From an uncultured Clostridia bacterium (lineage in GTDB: Bacteria > Bacillota > Clostridia > RUG12999), in assembly GCA_934792465.1 (NCBI GenBank), contig CAKVOK010000031.1, positions 1 to 39,802 of the forward strand: DNA of 39,802 bases. The letters are read 5' to 3'. The position numbers were made by a program, and so were the translations under genes. Below are positions 8,303 to 17,389 of this stretch, piece after piece (position 1 is the first letter of the stretch; every line of letters begins with the position of its first letter). The notes under the pieces are model-generated. The model saw nothing but the letters and a program-made list of their open reading frames with translations. It was not told the DNA's origin and ran no database searches.

Positions 8303-10033
8303 ATGTATTACCCTGATGAACTTATAAACGAAGTTATTGCCGCAAACGACCTTGTGGATCTTGCTTCTTCATATATGAAGCTTTCGAGAAGCGGACGTAC
8401 CTACAGGGGATTGTGCCCTTTCCACGGCGAAAAGACTCCTTCTTTTTATGTTTCGAGCGAAAAACAGCTGTATCATTGTTTCGGCTGCGGTGCCGGAGGT
8501 ACGGTTCTTCAGTTTATAATGAATATTGAAAATCTTGATTTTATCGAAGCCGTGAAATTTTTGGCTCAAAGAGCGAAAATCGCACTTCCGGAGGGTGATG
8601 AAAACAGCGAGGATAACAGAATTTACAAACGCAGGCAGAGAATCTACGAAATGAATTCTTTTGCTGCAAAGCTGTTTAACAAAAACCTTTTTTCAAAGGA
8701 AAGCACAGCAGCGCAGCAATATCTTTTAAGCCGAAATCTGGACGAGAAAACCTCTCGGCATTTCGGGCTGGGCTATGCTCCGGAAAGCTTCGGATTCTTA
8801 ACCGACGCTCTGATCGCAAACGGATTTACGGAAGAGGAACTTTTGGTTTCCGGTCTTGCGAAAAAAAGCGAAAAAAACGGCAAGCTTTATGATTTTTTCA
8901 GAAACCGTGTAATGTTTCCCATAATAGACGTAAGAGGAAACGTTGTGGCATTCGGTGGAAGAGTTATGGACGACAGTCTGCCGAAATACTTAAATTCTCC
9001 GGATACTCCCGTTTTCAACAAAAGCAAAACGCTTTTCGGACTCAACTTTGCAAAAAGAAATTGCAGTGAAAGGCTCATTCTCTGCGAGGGATACATGGAC
9101 GTTATCGCCTTGCACAAGGCAGGCTTTACAAATGCGGTTGCGGCGCTCGGAACGGCATTTACGGAGGAGCACGCAAAGGTTATTTCGAGATATACGCCGG
9201 AAATCATTCTCTGCCACGACAGTGATTCGGCGGGCAGAAAGGCTACCGATGCCGCCCTTTCCATACTGAAAAAATTTAACATAAAAGCAAAGGTGCTGAC
9301 GGTCAAAGGGGCGAAAGACCCCGACGAATTTATAAAGAAAAACGGCGGAGAAGCCTTTAAGGCACTCTTGCAGGACAGTCCCGGAAGCATTGATTACAAG
9401 ATAGATAAACTCATGCATGAATACGATTTGACAAAATCCGATGAAAAAATAGAGCTTACGAACAAGCTCGCCGCACTCTTTGCGGAAATACCGAACCCGA
9501 TTGAGCGTGAAGTATTAATCAAGGATTGTGCCAAAATGCTTGATATAAGCAGTGAAACCATAACTTCGCAGGTTAATTTCATAAAATCACGTAACGTAAA
9601 AAAAGAAGTTTCCAAAGAACTCCGACCGGTTGCGCCGAAAAAACGGACAGAGGATTTTACACTGCACAGCGAATGTGCGCTTCTTATGCTCATGACAGGT
9701 GAGAAAAGAATTTATCTTGCATACAAAGATAAAATATCACCGTCATTTTTCACTTCTTCGGCAGCGAAGCATTTCGCCGAAGAACTTTACAAATCATACG
9801 AAAGCAATGTAAACCCTGATTTGGCAATGCTTTTGTCGAGGCTTTCGCCGGAGGATGCAGCGGCGGTTTCCGCAGAAGCTTCGTCCGATATGCCGTACAC
9901 TGACACTCTCCGTGCCGCAGAGGATATATACGGTGCACTGCTCAAAAAGCGTGATACTGCGGACAAAAAAGTCGAATCGGCAGATGAGCTTTCGGCTCTT
10001 TTGGAAAGAATGAAAAAGATAAAAAACAAATGA
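8303..10033 (+). CDS. dnaG: DNA primase DnaG
   Basis: Makes RNA primers for replication. The CHC2 zinc finger is intact with C38, H41, C59 and C62. The catalytic TOPRIM core is shown by LILCEGYMDVIAL and HDSDSAGRKA at about 255-315. The C-terminal region is a divergent helicase-interaction domain. The 576-residue length is typical. AGGAGG precedes the ATG. It begins about 100 bases after the dNTPase gene with no clear terminator between, so co-transcription is likely, and is followed 22 bases later by rpoD. Confidence 0.97.
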   Translation: MYYPDELINEVIAANDLVDLASSYMKLSRSGRTYRGLCPFHGEKTPSFYVSSEKQLYHCFGCGAGGTVLQFIMNIENLDFIEAVKFLAQRAKIALPEGDENSEDNRIYKRRQRIYEMNSFAAKLFNKNLFSKESTAAQQYLLSRNLDEKTSRHFGLGYAPESFGFLTDALIANGFTEEELLVSGLAKKSEKNGKLYDFFRNRVMFPIIDVRGNVVAFGGRVMDDSLPKYLNSPDTPVFNKSKTLFGLNFAKRNCSERLILCEGYMDVIALHKAGFTNAVAALGTAFTEEHAKVISRYTPEIILCHDSDSAGRKATDAALSILKKFNIKAKVLTVKGAKDPDEFIKKNGGEAFKALLQDSPGSIDYKIDKLMHEYDLTKSDEKIELTNKLAALFAEIPNPIEREVLIKDCAKMLDISSETITSQVNFIKSRNVKKEVSKELRPVAPKKRTEDFTLHSECALLMLMTGEKRIYLAYKDKISPSFFTSSAAKHFAEELYKSYESNVNPDLAMLLSRLSPEDAAAVSAEASSDMPYTDTLRAAEDIYGALLKKRDTADKKVESADELSALLERMKKIKNK

Positions 10034-10055
10034 TATTCCCTTAGGAGGTTATTTA

Positions 10056-11132
10056 ATGGATATAAACGATAAAAAAGCCCAGGCGGTTTTGAAGCTTTTT
10101 GAATTAGGCAAGAAAAAAGGCGTGCTTTCTTACAAGGAAATTGAGGACGCCCTCTGCGACTGCGAGATTGATGCGGAAGCAATGGAAAACATCTATCAAA
10201 AGCTTGAAAACGACGGCATCGAGGTTGTTGCAAATCTTGAAAAAGAGCTCGAAGAAATTCAGATGAGCGGCGAAGAAAAGATTGACTTAACTTTGCCTGA
10301 GGGTATAGGTATGGACGACCCCGTGAGGATGTATTTGAAAGAGATAGGGAACGTTCCGCTTCTCACAACAGATGATGAAAATGACCTTTCAAACCGCATA
10401 ATAGCCGGTGACAACTCCGCAAGAAAGAAGCTTGCCGAAGCGAACCTGAGGCTTGTTGTCAGCATAGCGAAAAGATATGTCGGCAGAGGAATGCAGTTCC
10501 TTGATTTGATTCAGGAGGGCAATCTCGGACTTATAAAAGCGGTTGAAAAATTCGACCCCACAAAAGGATATAAATTCTCAACGTATGCGACATGGTGGAT
10601 AAGGCAGGCGATTACACGCGCCATTGCCGACCAGGCAAGGACAATACGAATCCCCGTGCATATGGTGGAAACGATAAACAAGCTTTTGAGAGAATCAAGA
10701 CGTCTGCTCCAGGAACTCGGCCGTGAGCCTACGGCGGAGGAGCTTGCAAAAGAGCTTAATATGTCTTACGACAAGGTGCGTGAAATCATGAAGATTTCGC
10801 TCGAACCGGTTTCGCTCGAAACGCCTATCGGCGAGGAAGAAGACAGCCACCTCGGCGACTTCATTCCTGATGATGACGCTCCGGCACCGTCCGAAGCGGC
10901 TTCATATATGCTGCTCCGTGAGCAGCTGACAGACGTACTCGATACGCTTACGCCGAGGGAATCGAGAGTTCTAAAGCTCCGCTTCGGTCTTGAGGACGGC
11001 AGAGCCCGTACTCTGGAGGAAGTCGGCAAGGAATTTAACGTAACCCGTGAGCGCATACGTCAGATTGAAGCAAAGGCACTCAGAAAGCTGCGCCACCCGA
11101 GCCGCAGCAAAAAACTCAAAGATTACCTTTAA
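10056..11132 (+). CDS. rpoD: Primary RNA polymerase sigma factor SigA/RpoD
   Basis: The 358-residue protein has region 1.2 (DDPVRMYLKEIGNVPLLT), region 2 with the DNA-melting and -10 recognition segment (YATWWIRQAITRAIADQ), region 3, and region 4.2 (TRERIRQIEAKALRKLRHP), which reads the -35. The N-terminal region 1.1 is short, as in Firmicute SigA. A strong TAGGAGG ribosome site precedes the ATG. The dnaG-rpoD pair is the conserved macromolecular synthesis operon. Most promoters I call here fit the consensus this factor reads. Confidence 0.98.
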   Translation: MDINDKKAQAVLKLFELGKKKGVLSYKEIEDALCDCEIDAEAMENIYQKLENDGIEVVANLEKELEEIQMSGEEKIDLTLPEGIGMDDPVRMYLKEIGNVPLLTTDDENDLSNRIIAGDNSARKKLAEANLRLVVSIAKRYVGRGMQFLDLIQEGNLGLIKAVEKFDPTKGYKFSTYATWWIRQAITRAIADQARTIRIPVHMVETINKLLRESRRLLQELGREPTAEELAKELNMSYDKVREIMKISLEPVSLETPIGEEEDSHLGDFIPDDDAPAPSEAASYMLLREQLTDVLDTLTPRESRVLKLRFGLEDGRARTLEEVGKEFNVTRERIRQIEAKALRKLRHPSRSKKLKDYL

Positions 11133-11190
11133 TACCGGCATTATTTGCCCTGCATAGATGAATTATCTGGGGCAAGGAACGGAGATTATT

Positions 11191-12030
11191 ATGGAAAAAT
11201 GCTCTGAATATCGTCTTAAACCGGACAGCAGTATATTTATACATCATACTGAAACGCTTGACGACAATCCCACAGGCGTACTCCATTCGCACAGAGAATA
11301 TGAGATATTCATTCTGAACAGCGAAAGCGCCGTGTTTCACGTCGAGGGTATGCACTATGAGCTGAAAAAAGGCGATATAATGATATTCAACAGCAAGGAG
11401 TTTCACCGCATAGAATATGATACCTCGAAACTTTACGAAAGGTGCGTCATTCATTTCATGAAAGAACCGCTGCTTTCGTATGCACGTGATGAATTTGATA
11501 TTTTCAAGGCTTTTGAAAACCGTTCTCCCGGCATATACAATCATATTCCGTCGGAACTTGCGGAAGCCGAAAATATTGCTTGGTATTTTGATGAAATCCA
11601 CAAAGCTTTTTCCGAGAACAAAAGCGGAAACACGCTGATGATAAAATGTCTGCTTGTGCAGATGCTTATCAAAATAGGCAGAGCGGTAAACATCGCCGTC
11701 AGAGAAAACGACATCTCCAAATCCGATAAAAAAATAGGCGAAATACTTAAATATATAAATGAAAATCTTTCGTCGGAGCTTTCTCTCGATACATTATCCG
11801 AGAAGTTTTTCATAAGCAAATATTATCTGTCGCATTTGTTCAAACAATGCACGGGATATTCCGTCAATCAATATATTACATATAAGCGTGTGCTTCTCGC
11901 AAGCGAACTTATAAGCGACGGATTTTCTGCCGGCTATGCCTGCGAATTTGTCGGTTTCAACGACTACTCGAATTTTTATAAGACTTATAAAAAAATTATG
12001 AATTGTTCACCGTCAAGCAAAATTCAATAA
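11191..12030 (+). CDS. AraC-family transcriptional regulator with cupin sensor domain
   Basis: The N-terminal half (about 10-95) is a cupin-like ligand-binding domain containing HSHREYEIFIL and ELKKGDIMIFNSKEFHRIEY. The C-terminal 100 residues hold two helix-turn-helix motifs (LSLDTLSEKFFISKYYLSHLFKQ, quoted in part: LDTLSEKFFISKYYL) and the typical AYACEFVGFNDYSNFYKTYKK (core CEFVGFNDYSNFYKTYK). I choose the ATG at 11191, eight bases after a GGAG site; an in-frame ATG at 11158 lacks one. Such factors usually control sugar uptake or metabolism genes, but neither neighbour is such a gene, so its target is unknown. It may be transcribed from rpoD, as no strong terminator separates them. Confidence 0.88.
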   Translation: MEKCSEYRLKPDSSIFIHHTETLDDNPTGVLHSHREYEIFILNSESAVFHVEGMHYELKKGDIMIFNSKEFHRIEYDTSKLYERCVIHFMKEPLLSYARDEFDIFKAFENRSPGIYNHIPSELAEAENIAWYFDEIHKAFSENKSGNTLMIKCLLVQMLIKIGRAVNIAVRENDISKSDKKIGEILKYINENLSSELSLDTLSEKFFISKYYLSHLFKQCTGYSVNQYITYKRVLLASELISDGFSAGYACEFVGFNDYSNFYKTYKKIMNCSPSSKIQ

Positions 12031-12076
12031 ATATAACACAGTTGTTGAAAACTATAGAAATTATTTCAAAAAACTA

Positions 12077-12105
12077 TTGCATTTTACAAAAAAATGTGGT
12101 ATAAT
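12077..12105 (+). promoter_or_regulatory. Promoter of the T-box/pheST operon
   Basis: -35 TTGCAT (12077-12082), 17-base spacer, perfect -10 TATAAT (12100-12105), about 85 bases before the first helix of the T-box leader. Confidence 0.85.
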
Positions 12106-12111
12106 AAAAAC

Positions 12112-12162
12112 GTACAATTAATAACGGAAAACTAATGTACAGTTAAATAACGGAAAGCTAAC
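12112..12162 (+). repeat. Tandem imperfect 25/26-bp direct repeat before the T-box
   Basis: Copy one spans 12112-12136 and copy two 12137-12162. Both share GTACA, then TTAATAACGGAAA or TTAAATAACGGAAA, then CTAA. They begin at or near the transcription start and lie outside the standard T-box core. Function unknown. Confidence 0.75.
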
Positions 12163-12184
12163 ACTTTCTTTATTATAATAAATT

Positions 12185-12430
12185 AAAGCGTTGATGAAGA
12201 AAAGTAAGTATATGCGAAAGCAAAGAGAAGCGGCGTCATCGGCTGGAAGCGCTGCCGCAGGTAGTATATACCGAAGTTCCCTTCGGAGTGCATTTCTGAA
12301 CATCAAAGTAGGTTATGCCGGGTGAGAACCGTTATATTCTCGAATTGAGTGCCGATTTTTCGGAATCTGGGTGGTACCGCGGAGAGTTTAAGTCCTTTTC
12401 GTCCCTGCATTGGGAGAAAAGGACTTTTTT
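12185..12430 (+). promoter_or_regulatory. T-box riboswitch, phenylalanine specifier
   Basis: Stem I closes by pairing TTGATG (12191-12196) with CATCAA (12301-12306). The conserved AGAGAAG lies on its 5' side, and a CCGAAG-TTCC-CTTCGG hairpin at 12271-12286. In the 3' side of the specifier loop the triplet TTC (12294-12296) matches a Phe codon, agreeing with the pheS gene downstream. The T-box sequence GGTGGTACCGCG is at 12371-12381, and the terminator at 12390-12430. Uncharged tRNA-Phe should bind and favour the antiterminator, letting pheST be read. Specifier choice is from fold position. Confidence 0.93.
12390..12430 (+). terminator. T-box regulatory terminator
   Basis: Stem AAGTCCTTTTC (12390-12400) with GAAAAGGACTT (12416-12426), followed by a run of T to 12430. 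It is mutually exclusive with the antiterminator containing the T-box sequence. Confidence 0.93.
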
Positions 12431-12457
12431 AATTTTACAAAGAAAGGATTTGATAAC

Positions 12458-13492
12458 GTGAAAGAAATGCTTGAAAAAATCAAACGCTTTGCCGAAAACG
12501 AGATTTCGGAGCTGAACATAGGCGAAAGAGAAAGTGCGGCAAAGCTTGAAGCATTGAGGATTAAATATCTCGGAAAAAAGGGCGAGCTTACGGCTGTTTT
12601 GAGAGGTATGGGTTCATTGAGTGCGGAAGAACGTCCGAAAATAGGGCAGATTGCAAACGAAGTTCGTGCCGTTATTGAAGAAAACATTGAGAAAACAAAA
12701 AAGATTATCGAGAAAAAGGAGCTTGAAGCACGCATTGCCGACGAAACGCTGGACGTTACTCTGCCGGGCAAAAAAGTAAGTGCAGGAAAACGTCATCCGC
12801 TTTCGCAGGTATTGGACGAGCTTGAAGACATTTTCATAGGACTCGGATTCAGCATTGCCGAAGGTCCGGAGGTGGAGCTTGATTATTACAACTTTGAGGC
12901 TCTTAACATACCGAAAGACCACCCGGCAAGAGATACGCAGGATACTTTTTATATCGACGACAACACAGTTCTCCGTACACAGACCTCCCCTATGCAGATT
13001 CGTGTAATGGAAAACACAAAACCGCCGATAAGAATACTTGCTCCGGGACGTGTTTACCGTTCCGATACGGCAGACGCAACACACAGCCCGGTATTCCACC
13101 AGATTGAAGGACTTGTTGTCGACAAAGGCGTAACAATGGCAGACCTTAAAGGCACGCTTGATTTGTTCGCAAAAAAGCTTTACGGTGAAAACACCGTAAC
13201 CCGTTTCCGTCCGCATCATTTCCCGTTCACGGAACCGTCCGCAGAAGTTGATATAATGTGCTTCAAATGCGGCGGCAAAGGCTGTCCGCTCTGCAAGGGC
13301 GAGGGCTGGATTGAGATTCTCGGCGCAGGTATGGTTCACCCCAAGGTGTTGGAAAACTGCAATATTGACCCGAACGTATACAGCGGATTCGCTTTCGGAA
13401 TCGGTCTTGAAAGAATTGTAATGAGAAGATTTGACATAAACGATATTCGTATGTTCTTCGAAAACGATATTCGTTTCTTAAAACAGTTCTAA
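12458..13492 (+). CDS. pheS: Phenylalanyl-tRNA synthetase alpha subunit
   Basis: Catalytic subunit of the heterotetrameric PheRS, which charges tRNA-Phe. An N-terminal coiled coil binds tRNA. Class II motif 2 and 3 regions follow, with FRPHHFPFTEPSAEVD, the CFKCGGKGCPLC segment and GFAFGIGLERIVM near the C-terminus. I choose a GTG start at 12458, nine bases after AAAGGA, giving 344 residues. An earlier in-frame ATG at 12410 lies inside the T-box terminator, and an ATG at 12467 is too far from the ribosome site. Regulated by the T-box; pheT follows after 13 bases. Confidence 0.96.
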   Translation: MKEMLEKIKRFAENEISELNIGERESAAKLEALRIKYLGKKGELTAVLRGMGSLSAEERPKIGQIANEVRAVIEENIEKTKKIIEKKELEARIADETLDVTLPGKKVSAGKRHPLSQVLDELEDIFIGLGFSIAEGPEVELDYYNFEALNIPKDHPARDTQDTFYIDDNTVLRTQTSPMQIRVMENTKPPIRILAPGRVYRSDTADATHSPVFHQIEGLVVDKGVTMADLKGTLDLFAKKLYGENTVTRFRPHHFPFTEPSAEVDIMCFKCGGKGCPLCKGEGWIEILGAGMVHPKVLENCNIDPNVYSGFAFGIGLERIVMRRFDINDIRMFFENDIRFLKQF

Positions 13493-13505
13493 GGAGGGGA
13501 AAAGC

Positions 13506-15884
13506 ATGAAAGTTTCAATGAAATGGCTGAATGATTATGTAAATATATCCGATATTGCTCCGCACGATTTCGGAGAAGATATGACGATGTCCGGCTCTAA
13601 AGTCGAGAGCGTTGCAAGCAGCGGAGATGAGATTAAAAAAGTTGTTGTGGGCAAAATTCTTTCGAGAGAACACCACCCCGACGCAGATAAGCTTCAGATA
13701 TGTCAGGTTGACGTAGGCGAAGAAACGATTCAGATTGTAACCGGTGCAGCAAATATAAACGACGGCGACCTTGTTCCCGTTGCTCTGCACAAATCCACAC
13801 TGCCCGGCGGCGTAAAGATTACGAGAGGAAAACTCAGAGGGGTTATGTCGAACGGCATGATGTGTTCGCATGAGGAACTCGGAATGGAACTCGGTGATTA
13901 TGCCGGTGCGTGCGAAAACGGTATACTGATAATAAAAGAGGACGTTAAGCCGGGTACAGATATTAAAGACGTATTGAACCTTAACGAAACGGTAGTTGAA
14001 TTTGAAATAACTTCTAACCGTGCGGATTGCTTCAGCGTAATAGGACTCGCAAGAGAAGCCGCCGTAACCTACGGCAGACCGCTCACCGTAAAAAAACCGG
14101 AGGTTCACCCCGTAGGCGGAAACGCAGCGGATATGATTTCAATAGACGTGCGTGACACCGAGCTTTGTCCGAGATATGCCGCACGCATAGTCAAGAACGT
14201 TAAAATTGCTCCGTCACCGGAATGGATAGCGGAACGCCTTAAAAGTGCCGGTGTGCGTCCGATAAACAACGTAGTTGATATAACAAATTTCGTTATGCTC
14301 GAATACGGTCAGCCGATGCACGCTTTCGATTTAAATTATCTTGAAGGCGGTAAAATCATCGTGCGCCGTGCGGAGGATTCGGAAGAAATAGTCACGCTCG
14401 ACGGCGAAAAGAGAATTTTAAACAGTTCCATGCTCGTTATTGCGGACGGCAAAAAGCCTGTTGCCGTTGCCGGCGTTATGGGCGGAGAAAACTCCGAAAT
14501 AACGGACGATACAAAAACAATTCTTTTTGAATGTGCAAACTTCAACGGTTCAAGCGTTCGTATGACGGCGAAAAAACTCGGTCTGCGAACGGAAGCTTCT
14601 TCAAGATACGAAAAAGGACTTGACCCGAATATGATAGAGGATGCCGTAAACCGTGCCTGCGAGCTTATGGAAATGCTCGGTGCGGGTGAGGTTGTTTCCG
14701 GTATCGTTGATGTAAATAATTCCAAGACAGAACCGAGAAAAATTCCGTTCGTACCGGAAAACATAAATAAATTCCTCGGCACGGATATTGACAGGGGTTT
14801 CATGGTAAAAACCCTCGAAAGCCTTGATTTCGCTGTTGACGGAGATATATGTATTCCTCCTTCTTACAGAGGCGACATAATAGGCACTGCCGACGTTGCG
14901 GAGGAAGTTGCCAGAATATACGGCTACGACAAAATCCCGATGACACTGCTCAGCGGTGAATCTGTTATCGGCGGCAAAACATTCTCGCAGAAAACAGAGG
15001 ACAAAATAAAAGATATTCTTGTCGGCGCAGGCGGATACGAGATAATGACATATTCGTTCACAAGTGCAAAGACATTCGATATGCTTTCGCTTCCTCAGGA
15101 TTCCGAAATGCGTAATGTAATAAAGATACTGAATCCTCTCGGCGAGGAAACCTCCGTAATGAGAACAACGACAATAGGTTCTATGCTCGAAACCCTTTCG
15201 AGAAACTACAACAACAGAAACACCGCCGCAAAGCTTTTTGAAATAGGAAGCGTATATATTCCGACGGAAGAGGGCAAACTGCCAAACGAGGACAAGAAAG
15301 TTACAATAGGCATTTACGGTGACGTGGATTTCTACGATTTGAAAGGCATGACGGAAGAGCTGTTCGACGGTCTGTGCGTTCGCAAGATAAAATACACTGC
15401 TGATAAAGCAAACGTTATGTTCCACCCCGGCAGATGTGCGGACGTCTATATAGGCGGTGCAAAAGCCGGTGTAATGGGCGAAATTCATCCGCTTGTATGC
15501 GCAAACTACGACATTCCCGTAAAGGTATATATTGCCGAGATTGATTTGAACACAATTCTCGAAAATATAGATACCGAAAAGAAATACAATGGGTTGCCGA
15601 AGTTTCCTGCCGTATCGAGAGACCTTGCCATAGTTGTCGGCAGAGATGTTCCGGCAGGCGACATTGAAGAGCTTATACGCAAAGGCTGCGGAAGCATTCT
15701 TGAAGAATTAAAGCTGTTTGATGTTTACACAGGTGATAAAATTGCCGCTGACAAAAAATCGGTTGCCTATGCGCTCACATTAAGAAGCGAATCCGGCACA
15801 CTGAAAGATGATGAGATAAGCGCTGTTATGAATAAAACAATTAAGCTTATCGAAGAAAAACTCGGCGGTATGCTTCGTGCATAA
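13506..15884 (+). CDS. pheT: Phenylalanyl-tRNA synthetase beta subunit
   Basis: The 792-residue beta subunit pairs with PheS. Domains in order are: the OB-fold tRNA-binding domain (about 40-150, with VGKILSREHHPDADKLQICQ), B3/B4 editing domains that clear Tyr-tRNA-Phe (about 210-400), the B5 domain, the catalytic-like core, and the C-terminal anticodon-binding domain (about 700-792, with FPAVSRDLAIVV). A strong AAGGAGGGG ribosome site precedes the ATG. Length and order are standard. The operon ends at a hairpin eight bases after the stop. Confidence 0.97.
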   Translation: MKVSMKWLNDYVNISDIAPHDFGEDMTMSGSKVESVASSGDEIKKVVVGKILSREHHPDADKLQICQVDVGEETIQIVTGAANINDGDLVPVALHKSTLPGGVKITRGKLRGVMSNGMMCSHEELGMELGDYAGACENGILIIKEDVKPGTDIKDVLNLNETVVEFEITSNRADCFSVIGLAREAAVTYGRPLTVKKPEVHPVGGNAADMISIDVRDTELCPRYAARIVKNVKIAPSPEWIAERLKSAGVRPINNVVDITNFVMLEYGQPMHAFDLNYLEGGKIIVRRAEDSEEIVTLDGEKRILNSSMLVIADGKKPVAVAGVMGGENSEITDDTKTILFECANFNGSSVRMTAKKLGLRTEASSRYEKGLDPNMIEDAVNRACELMEMLGAGEVVSGIVDVNNSKTEPRKIPFVPENINKFLGTDIDRGFMVKTLESLDFAVDGDICIPPSYRGDIIGTADVAEEVARIYGYDKIPMTLLSGESVIGGKTFSQKTEDKIKDILVGAGGYEIMTYSFTSAKTFDMLSLPQDSEMRNVIKILNPLGEETSVMRTTTIGSMLETLSRNYNNRNTAAKLFEIGSVYIPTEEGKLPNEDKKVTIGIYGDVDFYDLKGMTEELFDGLCVRKIKYTADKANVMFHPGRCADVYIGGAKAGVMGEIHPLVCANYDIPVKVYIAEIDLNTILENIDTEKKYNGLPKFPAVSRDLAIVVGRDVPAGDIEELIRKGCGSILEELKLFDVYTGDKIAADKKSVAYALTLRSESGTLKDDEISAVMNKTIKLIEEKLGGMLRA

Positions 15885-15891
15885 AATATTA

Positions 15892-15926
15892 GGGCTGCAG
15901 AAAAATTCTGCAGCCCGTAATTTTTT
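15892..15926 (+). terminator. Terminator of pheST, probably bidirectional
   Basis: Perfect 11-bp stem GGGCTGCAGAA (15892-15902) with TTCTGCAGCCC (15906-15916), three-base loop, then GTAATTTTTT. It lies between two converging genes and its T-tail overlaps the stop codon of the minus-strand gene. Confidence 0.92.
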
Positions 15927-16767
15927 AACCTATTTTTTCTTTCAAGAATTCTATCGCTTTTTTTATGTCGGCTTCCGGAGTAGCGCCGCATTCACGCTCA
16001 ATTGTTAAAAATCCGCTCCAGCCTATGTCTTTAAGCAACTTTATATATCTGTCAAAATCAACGCTGCCCTCGCCCAGAGGAACTTCCTTGAAATATTCAA
16101 TCTTTTCAATTTCATTATGCTTAATATGTCCGTATATGATTTCCGGATTTGTCTTGTGCAGCATGATTCCGTCTTTCGCATGAGTATGTACGATATAATC
16201 TTTCAGAATTTCCGCACTTTCAACCGGGTCCTCGCCTATAACCATAGCAAGGTTTGCAGGGTCGAAGTTTACACGAACGGCTCTTGCGGAAAGATTGTCG
16301 AGAAATCCTTTCAGACGCTTTGCCGGTTCCGGACCTGTTTCAATGGCAAAATATGCACCCATATTATCGCCGTATTCGGCAAGCTCGTTGCAGGCTTCGG
16401 ACATTATCTTGCGCGTATCGTTCATTTCTTCGGGAACAACGCCGATATGCGTAGTAACAACGTTTGCGCCGAGTTCAAGCGCCAAATCCATAATTCTTTT
16501 TGACTTTTCAATTTTTGCTTTGTTTTCCTCTGCCGTGCGGAATCCCTTGCCGAGGTCTCCGCAGATTGCGGAAATAACAAGTCCGTTTGATTTTATCATA
16601 TCACGCACTTCGCTGATTTTCTCCGCCGTCATATTTTCCGGAGCAAGCTCTCCGTCCGTTGCATACATCTGCACACCCTCTGCGCCGAGTGCCGCAGCTT
16701 TTTCAATTCCGCCTCTGATTCCGCAGCGGAAAGATTCTACCATTGCGCCTATCTTTAATTTACCCAT
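15925..16767 (-). CDS. Sugar phosphate isomerase/epimerase-like TIM-barrel protein
   Basis: A 280-residue xylose-isomerase-like TIM barrel (AP endonuclease family 2 fold). Motifs include KAAALGAEGVQMYA, NVVTTHIGVVPEE, the FAIETGPEPA strand, VNFDPANLAM, VHTHAKDG and a final GFLTIERECG. These Glu, Asp and His residues match the metal-site pattern of sugar epimerases. The ATG at 16767 is nine bases after AAGGA; upstream in-frame starts overlap or precede that site. It is a single-gene unit with its own promoter. The exact sugar is unknown; myo-inositol or hexulose pathways are possible but nothing nearby supports one. Confidence 0.85.
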   Translation of the reverse strand: MGKLKIGAMVESFRCGIRGGIEKAAALGAEGVQMYATDGELAPENMTAEKISEVRDMIKSNGLVISAICGDLGKGFRTAEENKAKIEKSKRIMDLALELGANVVTTHIGVVPEEMNDTRKIMSEACNELAEYGDNMGAYFAIETGPEPAKRLKGFLDNLSARAVRVNFDPANLAMVIGEDPVESAEILKDYIVHTHAKDGIMLHKTNPEIIYGHIKHNEIEKIEYFKEVPLGEGSVDFDRYIKLLKDIGWSGFLTIERECGATPEADIKKAIEFLKEKIG

Positions 16768-16820
16768 TATTATCATTCCTTTCTGTGCATAAAGCACAAA
16801 ATTTATAAATGCTCAAACTT

Positions 16821-16849
16821 ATTATACAACATTTATAAAACTTTGTAAA
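16821..16849 (-). promoter_or_regulatory. Promoter of the isomerase-like gene
   Basis: Minus strand: -35 TTTACA (16844-16849), 17-base spacer, perfect -10 TATAAT (16821-16826). Confidence 0.82.
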
Positions 16850-16853
16850 GGTT

Positions 16854-16882
16854 CAAAATTGCTCGGAAATAGCACAATTTTG
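16854..16882. repeat. Inverted repeat immediately upstream of the isomerase promoter
   Basis: CAAAATTG (16854-16861) and CAATTTTG (16875-16882) form a perfect 8-bp dyad with a 13-base centre, starting five bases upstream of the -35. Its position suits an activator or repressor site. No regulator gene is adjacent. Confidence 0.5.
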
Positions 16883-16900
16883 CTTTTTCATGCAAAACAA

Positions 16901-16941
16901 AGGAGCTGCGGCGAAATGAAAAGCATTTTACCGCTGCTCCT
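16901..16941 (-). terminator. Terminator of the DUF1292/ruvX unit
   Basis: AGGAGCTGCGG (16901-16911) pairs with CCGCTGCTCCT (16931-16941) with one central T:T mismatch. On the minus strand it follows the stop codon of the DUF1292 gene and is trailed by TTTGTTTT. Confidence 0.8.
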
Positions 16942-16957
16942 CTTAAAGATTACCTGA

Positions 16958-17275
16958 TTAATCTTCGAAATCAAAGAAATCCTTATTTCTTTCTTTAAAG
17001 ATTTCGTACACGCTGTCCAAAATTATTTCGTCGGTAACAGTGAGAAGAGAATCGTCTTCTTCCGTTTCGCCCTCTTCGATTTTCATAATAACAACGCTGT
17101 CGTCCTCGCCTTCCGCAACGGGAAGCATAACAAGGTAATGGTCACCCTCGTATTCAATATTGTCAAGGAAATCAAATTCCGCTTCGTTGCCGTCCTCGTC
17201 GGTAAGTATTACGGAAGTTGCCTCTTCTTCAATATTTTCGTCGTCCATAGGAGTGTTTTTGATTTCGTTATCCAT
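16958..17275 (-). CDS. DUF1292 family protein (YrzB-like)
   Basis: Very acidic 105-residue protein. The DUF1292 core (about 20-85) is VILTDEDGNEAEFDFLDNIE followed by YLVMLPV, VVIMKIEEG and a C-terminal FKERNKDFFDFED. No membrane segment or signal peptide. I start at the ATG at 17275, eight bases after GAAAGGAG, instead of an in-frame TTG at 17293 that lies in front of the ribosome site. In many Firmicutes a DUF1292 gene follows ruvX, as here, but its function is not known. A small CCGTAT/ATACGG hairpin (about 17313-17332) lies in the leader. Confidence 0.88.
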   Translation of the reverse strand: MDNEIKNTPMDDENIEEEATSVILTDEDGNEAEFDFLDNIEYEGDHYLVMLPVAEGEDDSVVIMKIEEGETEEDDSLLTVTDEIILDSVYEIFKERNKDFFDFED

Positions 17276-17389
17276 GGAGCATTCTCCTTTCAAATTAATT
17301 ATTTTTGACCGTATGTATTAATTTATACGGCTTCTTTTTATGATAATCTTTCTGCATTATACAGAAAAAATTAAACAACCTATAACATA

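Noticed and set aside
11133..11190. Terminator between rpoD and the AraC-family gene
   Set aside because: TTGCCC and GGGCAA can pair over about 20 bases, but the stem is six pairs and no T-run follows.
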